Counted from the stretch's first letter, positions 33,892-42,217 are shown. The stretch is 64,000 bases of DNA from Planctomycetota bacterium (GCA_020638675.1 JACKID010000001.1:310001-374000); one strand, 5' to 3'. The notes: generated by a model from the letters alone, not told the origin. Numbers and translations are program-made.

Positions 33892-36438
33892 ATGGATGAC
33901 AACCTGATCACGCCCTCGGACTTCTTCCATCGCGGCCTGGAGTCCCTGGAAAGCGGCAAGTTCTCGGAGGCTGTGCAGTACTTCGAGGCGGCCGTAAAGC
34001 GCGAATACTACGACAGCGATATCCACCTCCCCATGGCGGAGGCGCTGTTCGAGGTTGGCCGTTTCCAGGACGCCCTCGACCACTTCAACAGCGCGGCCAC
34101 GTCCGGCATCCCCCCGGCCGAGGTCTTGCTGTGGAAAGGCTCGTGCTATCTCGAGTTGCGCAAGACGCGGCGTGCGCTGAGTGCGTTCAACCGTGTGCTG
34201 GAGATGGACCCCGCGCATGCGGAAGCGCACTTCAAGCGTGGGCTGGCGCTGTCGGAAATCGGCAGCCCGGACCGGGCACTGGAAGCCTTCGACGAATCCG
34301 AGCGCCTGCTTCGCGGCAACGACGAGTCCGAGCCGGAGGCACTTGCCGAAGTCCTGATGTGGAAAGGCCGATCACTGACCCGTCTCGGTCGGCGCGCTGA
34401 GGGCATGCAGCTGATGTTCGAGGCGTGGGAGCTGGCACCAGAGCACCCGGGCCCCTACAACGAAATCGCCGATTCCTACCGCTTCAGCGGCGACCTCGGC
34501 GGCGCGGAGGAGTGGTACCAGAAAGGCCTCGAGCGCCTTCCCGAAGACCCCAGCCTGCACAATGACTACGGCAACCTGTTGCGCGAGCTCGGACGCTACC
34601 GCGAGTCGCTGGATCACCTGACCAGCGCTATCGACCGCGACGCAAACCGCAGCGTGGCGTACTACAACCGCGCGCTGACATTGGAGCGTCTGGAGCTGTT
34701 CGACGAGGCGCTCAAGGACTACGACACGGTCATTGAGCACAACCCGGTCGACCTTGATGCAAAGCTGCGCAAGCTTGACCTCCTTACCCAGATGGGTCTG
34801 TTTACGGACGCGACCGAGTTGCTGGGCGAACTCACTGAGCCAGAGCGCGCGACAAACGAAGCCCGCGAAGCTACCGCACGGATGCACAACCGGCAGGCCC
34901 TGCGCGCGGAAAGCGAAGGCGACTGGCAGGAGGCACTGGCCGCACACCGCAAGGCGTTGGAGTTGCACGCCGACTTTCTCGACGTTGAATCCCCCGCGCC
35001 CGGCGACGACGGGGCCGAGCAAAGACTGGCAAGGCTCGTTGAGCTGACTGCAAAGGCGCCACAGGATCATCCCGACGCGGGGCTCGCGTCTCTGCTTTCG
35101 GCCGCCGCGCGTTTTACGCTGCTTCGCCTGCACCGTTCGCGTCGGCGCGAGGGCGAGCTGGGCTCCGAAGAGGTGCGCAACGCCGTTGAGACAGCGATCG
35201 CGCGGTCACCCTTCAAGGCGCCCGCCCACAAGCTGATGGCCGAGTTCGCGTTCTATGAGTTGAAGGAAGACGACCTTGCGCTGGAGCACGCGGACAAGGC
35301 GCTTGCAGAGGTCAACGACTTCGTCGGTGCGCTTTGGGTCAAGGCCGTCACGCTGTCGGAGGGCAAGCTGCGCCCCGATCTCGCGGTCGAGTGCTATCGC
35401 CGCATGCTCGAGATCACGCCGAACAATTCAAGCGTGCTGCTGAACCTTGGCGACCTGTACTTTGACCATGGCCAGCCGCACCGCGCGCTCAGTTATTACC
35501 GCCGCGTGCTGGAAGACCGCCCCGGCGACGTTTCGATCAACCGCGACATCGGCCATTGCTACCTCGCGCTGCAGCGGTACGGCGAATCGATTGCCTGCTT
35601 CAGCCGTCTTGAGTCGCAAGGCGTCATGCAACTGGATGTTCGGCTTGACCTGGCGGAAGCGCACCTCGCAGTCGGCGAACGCGCTGAGGCCGGCAAGCTG
35701 ATCGAGGAAGTTCTGGAGACCAATGGCGGGCTCGATCCGGCGATTGATGCGCGCGCGACGGAGCTGCACGCCGCGCTTTATCTTGCCCGCAGGAATGCCA
35801 GGGCCGCGCGCCGCGAGATGAAGAAGATTGAGGATTCCCTGGTTACGACTTTCGGCATGCTCCAGATCGCCCGGGCAGAAATCCTGCTGGGACGCCTCGA
35901 CAAGGCGTGGGAGTGTCTTGAAGAAGTGATCGAGACACTCGACCCGCATGCGGCTGACGCGGTCGAAGCGCGCTACCACATGGCGCGCATCGAGTTTGAT
36001 CGTGGCAAGCGTGAGGCCGCACAGAAGCGCCTTGATGAATTGCTCGAGGCCTCGCCGCTGGATGAGCGCGGCTACCGCATGAAGGCTTGGATCCACATGC
36101 TGGAAGGCGAGCTGGAGCAGAGCGACGAGGTTGAGGAGGCGCGCAAGTTCGCCATCCTGATCGGCAAGGTCCATCGCCTGCTGCAGTACGAGGACTTCGC
36201 CGAGGCGCTGCACGCCGCGGACACGCTCGCACAGGACTATCCGGCCCGCATCGAGCCGCGCTATTACAAGGCCTGCACCCTGGCCCAGCTCGGCGAAGAC
36301 GACGCCGCCCTGGAAGAAGTGCGCGCAATGCTGAAGAAGGCGCCGGAATTGCGCGGGCGCGTCGTCGAAGAGTTCTACCTCGAGCCCCTGCGCCTCGCCG
36401 ACCGCATCGAGTTCCGCGAAAAGCCCGGCGACGAGTAG
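33892..36438 (+). CDS. Large TPR-repeat protein
   Basis: 848 residues, with no signal peptide and nearly all TPR motifs: AVQYFEAAVKREYYDSDIHL, RRALSAFNRVLEMDPAHAEA, ALKDYDTVIEHNPVDLDAKL, AVECYRRMLEITPNNSSVLL, RALSYYRRVLEDRPGDVSIN and more, about fifteen repeats with a looser middle. A cytoplasmic scaffold is likely. The final codons (RIEFREKPGDE-stop) recur with silent changes at 37463-37504. The start is ATG at 33892 without a strong ribosome-binding site. It diverges from the response regulator. Confidence 0.88.
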   Translation: MDDNLITPSDFFHRGLESLESGKFSEAVQYFEAAVKREYYDSDIHLPMAEALFEVGRFQDALDHFNSAATSGIPPAEVLLWKGSCYLELRKTRRALSAFNRVLEMDPAHAEAHFKRGLALSEIGSPDRALEAFDESERLLRGNDESEPEALAEVLMWKGRSLTRLGRRAEGMQLMFEAWELAPEHPGPYNEIADSYRFSGDLGGAEEWYQKGLERLPEDPSLHNDYGNLLRELGRYRESLDHLTSAIDRDANRSVAYYNRALTLERLELFDEALKDYDTVIEHNPVDLDAKLRKLDLLTQMGLFTDATELLGELTEPERATNEAREATARMHNRQALRAESEGDWQEALAAHRKALELHADFLDVESPAPGDDGAEQRLARLVELTAKAPQDHPDAGLASLLSAAARFTLLRLHRSRRREGELGSEEVRNAVETAIARSPFKAPAHKLMAEFAFYELKEDDLALEHADKALAEVNDFVGALWVKAVTLSEGKLRPDLAVECYRRMLEITPNNSSVLLNLGDLYFDHGQPHRALSYYRRVLEDRPGDVSINRDIGHCYLALQRYGESIACFSRLESQGVMQLDVRLDLAEAHLAVGERAEAGKLIEEVLETNGGLDPAIDARATELHAALYLARRNARAARREMKKIEDSLVTTFGMLQIARAEILLGRLDKAWECLEEVIETLDPHAADAVEARYHMARIEFDRGKREAAQKRLDELLEASPLDERGYRMKAWIHMLEGELEQSDEVEEARKFAILIGKVHRLLQYEDFAEALHAADTLAQDYPARIEPRYYKACTLAQLGEDDAALEEVRAMLKKAPELRGRVVEEFYLEPLRLADRIEFREKPGDE

Positions 36439-36561
36439 GCAGCTCCTGCGCAACCCCTGAAAATAGGGCCCAAAAAAGTAGCCTGACCCCTTTTTGGCCC
36501 CTTTTTGGCCCCCCTATCATTCTCCAATTGTGATCATTGAGACGGCATTGGAGGTCGCCGA

Positions 36562-36888
36562 GTGACGCGGAAGATTACTCCGGTCCAGTTGACTATGACA
36601 GTGACGTTGATCGCAGTCGGCTTGACTGCATGGCTTGCGGTCGCTCCCCCGTCCTTCGAGGAAAGCATCGCTTCACGAGTGCTGTCGAACCAACTCGATT
36701 CAGACGGGTCGATGGTCCTGTGGCAGGTGCCACCACCGTCTCTCTCGGGCTGTCTCCATTGCCGTTCCGCCCCATCTCCTGTAAGCCTCCAAGGCGGTCA
36801 GCTCCTCGGCATCCTCTTCTTCATCGACGTCTCGTCTGGCATAGATCAGAAGACACGCTGTTTGAAACCACCTGTGCGGAAGAAATGA
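36562..36888 (+). CDS. Hypothetical small protein in the TIR element
   Basis: 108 residues from a GTG preceded by GGAGGT at 7 nt, a strong ribosome-binding site. An N-terminal helix (TPVQLTMTVTLIAVGLTAWL) suggests membrane or export targeting. After about residue 57 the sequence becomes Cys/Pro/Ser-rich and overlaps the opposite-strand frame, so the original gene may be truncated there. No family recognised. Confidence 0.45.
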   Translation: MTRKITPVQLTMTVTLIAVGLTAWLAVAPPSFEESIASRVLSNQLDSDGSMVLWQVPPPSLSGCLHCRSAPSPVSLQGGQLLGILFFIDVSSGIDQKTRCLKPPVRKK

Positions 36889-37071
36889 AAGAGCCTCTTC
36901 GACGAGTCGCGTTTGTAGCGTCATATCTAATATGTCTCGGTTCTGGGTTGCAATGTAAGTCGACATGTCGGTGAACAACTCCCGAAGCTCGTTCATCGTC
37001 GGCCGCTCGAGAAGCTTCTTCAAATCATCTCGATAGTCGCCAAACAAGACAGCCAATTCCCACAATCTCAC
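36700..37071 (-). CDS. Hypothetical helical protein in the TIR element
   Basis: 123 residues from GTG with GAGG 5 nt upstream. The composition is like a real soluble helical protein (ELRELFTDMSTYIATQNRDI, VEEALSFLPHRWFQTACLLI, then an acidic DVDEEEDAEELTALEAYRRW). It overlaps the 3' half of the plus-strand frame by 189 bp; of the two, this one looks more protein-like in the overlap. No family recognised. Confidence 0.5.
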   Translation of the reverse strand: MRLWELAVLFGDYRDDLKKLLERPTMNELRELFTDMSTYIATQNRDILDMTLQTRLVEEALSFLPHRWFQTACLLIYARRDVDEEEDAEELTALEAYRRWGGTAMETARERRWWHLPQDHRPV

Positions 37072-37230
37072 GCGCGCCTCACATAGTGTTATTACTTCTT
37101 GGGTTTTGGTGTGAATCGAGCATCATACCCAAGACTCCGCCAGAGCCTGCCCACGGCCGCTGCGTTGCAAACTAAAAATGGGTCAGGCTACTTTTTATTG
37201 CTCTGGTTCTGGCGGTTGGCAGCCTGCTTC

Positions 37231-37458
37231 ATGCTTCGCCCTGCTGGTTGCCCTCCTGCCAGCCTTTGCTGCCATGTTATCAATCGCGGCTATGGCCGAG
37301 TGACTGTCTTCCACAGGGACGCGGAGTGCGAGGCCTTCCTGTGCTTCTCCCACTCTGCTGCCAGCGCCTCGACATGCGCCTGCCGGCCTGGTGCCCTCCG
37401 TCAGGCTCAGGACAGGCATGACGCCCAACCACTTTCACTTCGTGGAATGGCTCCCGCG
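37231..37458 (+). pseudogene. Remnant of a REP-associated tyrosine transposase (Y1/IS200-like)
   Basis: Broken frames together recall RAYT proteins: LRPAGCPPASLCCHVINRGY and GRVTVFHRDAECEAFL in one frame, QRLDMRLPAWC in another, then MTPNHFHFVEWLPRP, which carries the His-x-His of the HUH motif. A copy of the short dispersed repeat (37401-37415) interrupts it between AWC and MTPNHFHF. It then runs straight into the duplicated TPR-gene end and lacks the C-terminal catalytic Tyr part. Nonfunctional as it stands. Confidence 0.65.
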
Positions 37459-37504
37459 CCCCGTCGAACGCATCGAGTTCCGCGAGAAGCCGGGCGACGA
37501 ATGA

Positions 37505-37682
37505 GTCGCCGGCGCACTCGGCCAGTACCACAATCGCCTGGAGTCTCGCTCGGCGCGCTGCTCAAAAGGCGCGTTTGCTTTGTAGCGCCGCCGGCTGATT
37601 CGGCGTGGTCTCCTCTTGGTAGATAAAGCGTGCCTTCGTTGCGGGGTCACTCCCGGGAGGCGGGTTTGAAGAGGAGACTGTC
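37505..37682. other. Non-coding gap before the SPFH lipoprotein gene
   Basis: Follows the displaced TPR-gene end. No reading frame looks real. It ends in GAGGAG, the ribosome-binding site of the next gene. No hairpin or promoter stands out. Confidence 0.4.
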
Positions 37683-38726
37683 ATGAAGAAGACGAGGATA
37701 ATGGTGGCGTTGCTGATCCCCCTGCTGCTGCTTGCGGGCTGCGGACCGGCCCAGCTGGAACAGTCGGTCGAGGTCCAGCCCGATGAGACCGCGTTCCTGA
37801 TCAACATCGAGGACACCGACCAGCAGGGCAAGTTCAAGAGCGTCGAGTTTCTCGAAGAGAACAAGGTGTCCGCCGCGCGCATCATCCTGCCGCTGCGTGA
37901 GCGCAGTACCGGGCGCATGTGGTTCAGCTATGAGTACATTCCGACGGCACGGGTGATCACCGTGAAGCGTACGCCGGTGACGCGCGAGTGGACCGATGAC
38001 CCGGACACCGGCACCAGTAACAAATCGCAGAAGCTGGCGATCGAGTCGCTGGACAGCATCGGCTTCAGCGCGGGCGCGACCATCATGGCGCACATCACCG
38101 AGGCCGACGCCGCGCGCTACCTGTACCACTTCAACGGCGTGCAGCTCGAGGAGATCATCGACGCCAACATTCGCGGCTATTGCCAGAAAGAACTGGCCAG
38201 CCGTTTTGGCCAGTTGAAGCTCGAGGATTGCAAGCTGCAGAAGGCGCGTGTGTTCGATGAAGTCGAGAAGGCGACGATCGACAAGTTCGAGCCGATGGGC
38301 ATCACCATCGACTACTTCGGCGCCAGTGAGGGCCTGTGCTTCGATGACCCGAAAATCCAGGAGGCCATCAACAAACAGGTCCAGGCCGAGGCCGACATTG
38401 AAACGGCCAAGCAGGAGAAGCTGGCCCAGGATGAGCGCAACAAGACCCTGCTGGCTAAGAAGCTGGCGGAATCCGAGGCGCTGACTTCCGCCGCCGAGCA
38501 GGACGCCAAGGCCCAGCAGGTCCGCAACCAGATGTTGATCGACGCGGCCAGGGCGCAGGCCGAGGCGGCCAGCCTGAAGCTGGAGCAAAAAGAGGCGCTG
38601 CAGCTTGAGGCCGACCTGTACGCCAAGAAGGCCGAAGCGGATGCCAAGGTGGAAGCAGCCAAGAACCTGAAAGAGCTGCGCATTCTGCCCGCGGGCTCGG
38701 CGCTGCTGCACGGTCTGGACAAGTAG
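37683..38726 (+). CDS. SPFH/Band 7-like lipoprotein
   Basis: 347 residues. Signal with lipobox LLAGC, then a region like SPFH (stomatin/prohibitin) domains (YIPTARVITVKRTPVTREW, ATIMAHITEADAARYLYHF, IRGYCQKELASRF, FEPMGITIDYFGASEG). A long Ala/Glu/Lys/Gln-rich coiled coil from about 225 to 325 is typical of flotillin-like proteins. SPFH proteins form large cages on membranes; lipid anchoring instead of an N-terminal helix is unusual. GAGGAG 6 nt upstream fixes the ATG. Confidence 0.8.
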   Translation: MKKTRIMVALLIPLLLLAGCGPAQLEQSVEVQPDETAFLINIEDTDQQGKFKSVEFLEENKVSAARIILPLRERSTGRMWFSYEYIPTARVITVKRTPVTREWTDDPDTGTSNKSQKLAIESLDSIGFSAGATIMAHITEADAARYLYHFNGVQLEEIIDANIRGYCQKELASRFGQLKLEDCKLQKARVFDEVEKATIDKFEPMGITIDYFGASEGLCFDDPKIQEAINKQVQAEADIETAKQEKLAQDERNKTLLAKKLAESEALTSAAEQDAKAQQVRNQMLIDAARAQAEAASLKLEQKEALQLEADLYAKKAEADAKVEAAKNLKELRILPAGSALLHGLDK

Positions 38727-38733
38727 CGCGGTA

Positions 38734-39294
38734 TCAAGTCGCGGGCGCGTTCTGCCCCCGCGATGTCTTTTGGGCGCGGCGTGATGCCATCACGATGCGC
38801 GCGCAGGCTTCGGCGTCGCTGAGCGCTTCGTGGTGATTCAGCTTCAGCCCCATGACGCGGCAAACGTTGGCGAGGTTGGCGGGGAAGATGTTCAGCACGC
38901 GGCGCGCCTGGCGCACACTGCAGACCCAGGGCAGTGTCGGCCGCTCCAGTCCCGCGCTGTCGCAACAGGCGAACAGCACTCCGCGGTCAAATCCGGCGTT
39001 GTGCGCCGCGATGAACTTCGCGCCGTCGAGGATCTCACGCAGGACGGGCCAGGCCTGACCGAACTCGGGCTTGTCCTCAACGGCGTCGAGCGTGATGCCG
39101 TGTATGTGCGTGAACAGCATGATGTCCCGCGGCGGGCGAATCAGCTGGCGTACGCGGCGAACGACGCGGCCGTTCTCGACGCGTACGAGCCCCACGGCGC
39201 AAGCGCTGTCGGCGTAGTGGTCCGCGGTCTCGAAGTCAATTGCGACAAAGGGACCGGAAACGGGCTCAATGAAACTCGTGGCTGTCCGCGCCAT
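38734..39294 (-). CDS. DnaQ-like 3'-5' exonuclease (DEDDh)
   Basis: 186 residues. Exo I FVAIDFETAD, Exo II AAHNAGFDRGVLF and Exo III HHEALSDAEACARIV supply the four acidic residues and the His of DEDDh nucleases. It resembles the exonuclease domain of PolC/DnaQ and stand-alone RNase T/ExoX-type proteins. It could proofread or trim DNA or RNA; no polymerase is nearby. TAGAAT lies 6 nt before the ATG with no ribosome-binding site. Confidence 0.9.
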   Translation of the reverse strand: MARTATSFIEPVSGPFVAIDFETADHYADSACAVGLVRVENGRVVRRVRQLIRPPRDIMLFTHIHGITLDAVEDKPEFGQAWPVLREILDGAKFIAAHNAGFDRGVLFACCDSAGLERPTLPWVCSVRQARRVLNIFPANLANVCRVMGLKLNHHEALSDAEACARIVMASRRAQKTSRGQNAPAT

Positions 39295-39300
39295 GGGCTC

Positions 39301-39306
39301 ATTCTA
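39301..39306 (-). promoter_or_regulatory. Candidate -10 box for leaderless exonuclease transcript
   Basis: TAGAAT on the minus strand, with a 6-nt spacer (gagccc) before the ATG at 39294. It falls in the 28-bp gap after the upstream gene at 39323. Confidence 0.5.
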
Positions 39307-39322
39307 GCAGCCCTTACGACAG

Positions 39323-40027
39323 TTACTTGGCGGCGTCGATGCGCTGGAGCAACGGGTCCAGCAGCTCATGAATCATCTGGCTGTCTGCGAAGTAGACGCC
39401 GCTGAAGACAATGTACAGGGCCTTGTTGCCTTTGCGTGCCACCAGCCGGTTGCCAATCGGCTTTCCTTCGTTCTCCAGCAAGTAGAAGCTCGAAGCGTCG
39501 CCCCATTTGAACAGGTCATTGCGTTCGGATTCGGTGATGCCGGTTCCGTGGAAGCCGATCGACGAACCCATTTCGTTGCCGGTGGTGGTGTACTTGGCGT
39601 CGTCCGCGCTGTTCTCTCGATAGAAGCTGGACATGATGTATAGATCGTCACTCTCGTACTCGTACTCGACCTCCCACGACTGGTCGATGTTCTCGCGCCG
39701 GATCACGCGCTCTTTGGAAGCGTCCGCGGAGAAGCCCTCAATAAAGGGCTCCAGGTCGGCCGCCGTGAGTACGAGTTGTTTGTCGGTCGAATTGCCGGGC
39801 TTCTCGCTGGCCATGGCGTTGTAGGCGAGGCCCAGCGCGACAAACAGAATCAGCAGCACTACAGGTATGCCAAGCACTAGCAGGACGATCAGCCAGGTCC
39901 GGCGTTTGCGCGGCTGGGGATAGTACACCGGCGCCGGGCCATAGCCGGGTGGGTTGTACTGCGGCGCGGGGTGCGAGTACTGCGGCTGCCCGGCCCAGGG
40001 TGGTTGTTGTGATCCCGGTGACTGCAT
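39323..40027 (-). CDS. Hypothetical membrane protein with Pro/Tyr/Gln-rich N-terminus
   Basis: 234 residues. A cytoplasmic Pro/Gln/Tyr/Gly-rich segment of about 40 residues, one membrane helix (TWLIVLLVLGIPVVLLILFV), then an outside domain of about 150 residues with an acidic stretch (WEVEYEYESDD) and no recognised family. Many membrane sensors and DUF proteins share this plan. Start at ATG 40027 with TATGCT exactly 6 nt upstream. It shares a 77-bp divergent promoter region with the YifB gene. Confidence 0.7.
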   Translation of the reverse strand: MQSPGSQQPPWAGQPQYSHPAPQYNPPGYGPAPVYYPQPRKRRTWLIVLLVLGIPVVLLILFVALGLAYNAMASEKPGNSTDKQLVLTAADLEPFIEGFSADASKERVIRRENIDQSWEVEYEYESDDLYIMSSFYRENSADDAKYTTTGNEMGSSIGFHGTGITESERNDLFKWGDASSFYLLENEGKPIGNRLVARKGNKALYIVFSGVYFADSQMIHELLDPLLQRIDAAK

Positions 40028-40033
40028 ATCGCC

Positions 40034-40039
40034 AGCATA
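40034..40039 (-). promoter_or_regulatory. Candidate -10 box for leaderless transcript of the 40027 gene
   Basis: TATGCT on the minus strand with a 6-nt spacer (ggcgat) before the ATG at 40027, and no Shine-Dalgarno. Confidence 0.45.
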
Positions 40040-40092
40040 CCACGCAATCAGCCGCCGCAACGGGGTTCATTCCGGGCATGGCTCAACGCTGC

Positions 40093-40098
40093 TATAAC
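40093..40098 (+). promoter_or_regulatory. Candidate -10 box for leaderless yifB/comM transcript
   Basis: TATAAC with a 6-nt spacer (cttgcc) before the ATG at 40105, and no Shine-Dalgarno. It mirrors the box at 40034-40039 on the other strand. Confidence 0.5.
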
Positions 40099-40104
40099 CT
40101 TGCC

Positions 40105-41652
40105 ATGATTGTGAAAATCGTGAGCGCAGGCGTCAGCGGTATCGCGGCCGTGCCCGTAGATGTCGAAGTGGACGGCTCGCCGAGCAAGGCCAACGACCCG
40201 CAGTTCACAGTGGTTGGGCTGCCGGACAAGTCCATCACCGAAGCGCGCGAGCGCGTACGAGCGGCCGTGGACAACGCAGGCTACGACTGGCCGGTGCTGC
40301 GTCTGACAGTCAACCTGGCGCCGGCCGACCTGAAGAAAGAAGGCAGCGCCTACGACCTGCCGATCGCGATCGGCGCCATGGGCGTCAGCCACCAGGTTGA
40401 CCCGAACGCCATCGGGCGCCATGCGATGATCGGTGAGTTGGCCCTCGACGGCCGCATCCGCGGCGTCGCGGGCGTATTGCCGATTGCTCTGGCATTGAAA
40501 GCGCGCGGCGTGAAGTCGTTGATCGTGCCCGAGGACAACGCCGGCGAGGCAGGTGTAGTCGAAGGAATGGACATCATCCCGGCCGGCCACCTGCGCGAGG
40601 TGGTTGGCTTCATCAACGGGAACCTGCCGATCGAGCCGTACCGGGCGGACATCGACGCCTACTTTGACCACGCACAGGACTACGGGGCCGACTTCGGCGA
40701 CGTCAAAGGACAGGAGGCCGCGAAGCGAGCGCTGATGATCGCGGCCGCGGGCGGGCACAACGTGCTGATGCTCGGCAATCCCGGCGTCGGGAAATCGATG
40801 CTTTCCAAGCGCCTGCCAACGATTCTGCCGCGAATGACACTGGAAGAAGCCCTGGAGACCACGAAGGTTTACAGCGTCGCCGGGTTGGTCACGAAAGAGA
40901 TGCCGCTGATCACCAAGCGCCCGTTCCGCAGCCCGCATCACACCATCAGCGATGCCGGCATGATCGGCGGGGGTACGAACCCGCGGCCGGGCGAGATAAG
41001 CCTGGCGCACAACGGCGTGCTGTTTCTGGACGAGTTTCCCGAGTTCAACCGCAAGACGCTGGAGGTCATGCGCCAGCCGCTTGAGGACGGGACGGTGACG
41101 ATCAGCCGCGCATCCGGCAGCCAAACCTACCCGGCGCGCATGATGATGGTCGCGGCCATGAACCCGTGCCCCTGCGGCTACCTGGGGCATCCGGCCAAGC
41201 GCTGCAGTTGCTTGCCGAGGCAGATCAGCGCCTATCGCGGGCGGATCAGCGGGCCGCTGTTGGATCGGATTGACATTCACCTCGAAGTGCCGGCCGTAGA
41301 CTACAAGGAACTCTCGGGTGGCGCTGTCGGGCTTAGCAGCGCCGACATGCGCGCCAAGGTCCAGGCCGCGCGCGACGTGCAGACACAGCGCTTCAAGTCC
41401 GCGCGACAGGGGCTGCACAACAATGCCGGCATGACCGACAAGGAAGTTCGCAAGTACGCCGATCTAGCGCCCGAGGTGAAGTCGCTGCTCGACACGGCCA
41501 TGGAAAGCCTGCAACTCAGTGCCCGTGCGTATACCCGCATCCGCAAGATCGCCCGCACCATCGCCGACCTGGACGGTGCAGCCGACGTCGGATCGGAGCA
41601 CGTAACCGAAGCCATCGGCTACCGCACGCTCGATCGCGCCGACAACGCGTAG
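40105..41652 (+). CDS. comM: YifB/ComM-family Mg-chelatase-like AAA+ ATPase
   Basis: 515 residues. N-terminal Lon-protease-like subdomain (VDVEVDG, FTVVGLPDKSITEARERVRAA, TVNLAPADLKKEGSAYDLPI), then AAA+ with Walker A GNPGVGKS, Walker B LFLDEFPEF, sensor MNPCPCGYLGHP and the Mg-chelatase C-terminal domain. ComM is a hexameric helicase driving branch migration during natural transformation in several bacteria. Together with pilB/pilT this hints at DNA uptake, though no comEC or dprA is in the window. The start at 40105 fits the family length of about 500. Confidence 0.93.
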   Translation: MIVKIVSAGVSGIAAVPVDVEVDGSPSKANDPQFTVVGLPDKSITEARERVRAAVDNAGYDWPVLRLTVNLAPADLKKEGSAYDLPIAIGAMGVSHQVDPNAIGRHAMIGELALDGRIRGVAGVLPIALALKARGVKSLIVPEDNAGEAGVVEGMDIIPAGHLREVVGFINGNLPIEPYRADIDAYFDHAQDYGADFGDVKGQEAAKRALMIAAAGGHNVLMLGNPGVGKSMLSKRLPTILPRMTLEEALETTKVYSVAGLVTKEMPLITKRPFRSPHHTISDAGMIGGGTNPRPGEISLAHNGVLFLDEFPEFNRKTLEVMRQPLEDGTVTISRASGSQTYPARMMMVAAMNPCPCGYLGHPAKRCSCLPRQISAYRGRISGPLLDRIDIHLEVPAVDYKELSGGAVGLSSADMRAKVQAARDVQTQRFKSARQGLHNNAGMTDKEVRKYADLAPEVKSLLDTAMESLQLSARAYTRIRKIARTIADLDGAADVGSEHVTEAIGYRTLDRADNA

Positions 41653-41685
41653 CGCCCGTGGATGGCGGGAGCAACCCGATGGCGT

Positions 41686-41691
41686 TAAGGT
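41686..41691 (+). promoter_or_regulatory. Candidate -10 box or ribosome-binding site before smpB
   Basis: TAAGGT lies 6 nt before the ATG of smpB. The position fits the leaderless pattern, but AAGG could equally be a Shine-Dalgarno, so this member of the set is ambiguous. Confidence 0.35.
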
Positions 41692-41697
41692 CGCGTT

Positions 41698-42177
41698 ATG
41701 GCCAAAGGTGCCGAAACCGAGGGTGAGCGCAAGGTCATCGCGACCAACCGGCGCGCGTTTCATGACTACCACGTGCTGGAAAAGTACGAGGCGGGCATCA
41801 AGTTGCAGGGCGCCGAAGTGAAGTCGCTGCGTGCGGGGCACTGCATCATCAGTGACGCGCACGCCGTCGTCGACCGGAAGAAGTCGCTGGTCTGGCTGAT
41901 GAATCTGCAGATTCCTGAGTGGAACCGCGGCAACCAGATCGAAGCGCATGAGCCAAAGCGCAAGCGCCCCCTGCTGCTTCACAAGAGCGAGATCGGCAAG
42001 CTGCGCACCAAGCTCATGGAGCAGGGGCTGACGCTGATTCCCCTTTCGGTCTACTTCAAGAACGGGTTCGCCAAGGTTGAGCTGGGCGTCTGCAAGGGCA
42101 AGAAACTTTACGACAAGCGCCAGACGTTAAAGGAAAAGCAGGCCAAGCGCGAAATCGCCCGGCGCGTCAAACGATAG
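41698..42177 (+). CDS. smpB: SsrA-binding protein SmpB
   Basis: 159 residues. ATNRRAFHDYHVLEKYEAGI, LQGAEVKSLRAGHCIISDA, then IPLSVYFKNGFAKVELGVCK and the basic tail KGKKLYDKRQTLKEKQAKRE are diagnostic. SmpB carries tmRNA to stalled ribosomes for rescue and tagging. The C-terminal tail that mimics the anticodon stem in the A site is intact. No ssrA gene was seen in the window. It lies 45 bp after the YifB gene on the same strand. Confidence 0.97.
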   Translation: MAKGAETEGERKVIATNRRAFHDYHVLEKYEAGIKLQGAEVKSLRAGHCIISDAHAVVDRKKSLVWLMNLQIPEWNRGNQIEAHEPKRKRPLLLHKSEIGKLRTKLMEQGLTLIPLSVYFKNGFAKVELGVCKGKKLYDKRQTLKEKQAKREIARRVKR

Positions 42178-42211
42178 TTGGAAAAGCACCGCGCGGGCGC
42201 ATTCGGGCGGG

Positions 42212-42217
42212 TACACT
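42212..42217 (+). promoter_or_regulatory. Candidate -10 box of the Hcp-like gene
   Basis: TACACT, 30 nt before the ATG at 42248, giving a short leader that contains GAGGGC about 7 nt before the start. This is a leadered counterpart to the leaderless set using the same hexamer. Confidence 0.4.

Larger units (their letters stand above)
36472..37197. mobile_element. 726-bp element with 24-bp terminal inverted repeats
   Basis: 36472-36495 and 37174-37197 are inverted repeats matching at 22 of 24 positions (core AAAAGTAGCCTGACCC). Base composition inside is clearly less GC-rich than flanking genes. It holds two convergent overlapping reading frames, each with a good ribosome-binding site. The AGTAGCCTGACCC word is, from memory, common at the edges of REP-associated (RAYT) transposase loci. 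No complete transposase is inside. Confidence 0.6.
36397..37504 (+). repeat. Direct repeat of the TPR-gene 3' end bracketing mobile DNA
   Basis: 36397-36438 and 37463-37504 match at 35 of 42 positions; both encode RIEFREKPGDE followed by a stop (TAG and TGA). The internal codon differences after the common Arg are silent. The DNA in between holds a TIR-bounded element and a transposase remnant. The second copy is fused in frame to the transposase fragment. Confidence 0.85.

Noticed and set aside
37099..37626. A single intact 175-residue gene
   Set aside because: The frame only keeps the N-terminal part of a RAYT-like transposase; the catalytic HUH piece continues in another frame and is interrupted by a dispersed repeat, so it is a remnant.
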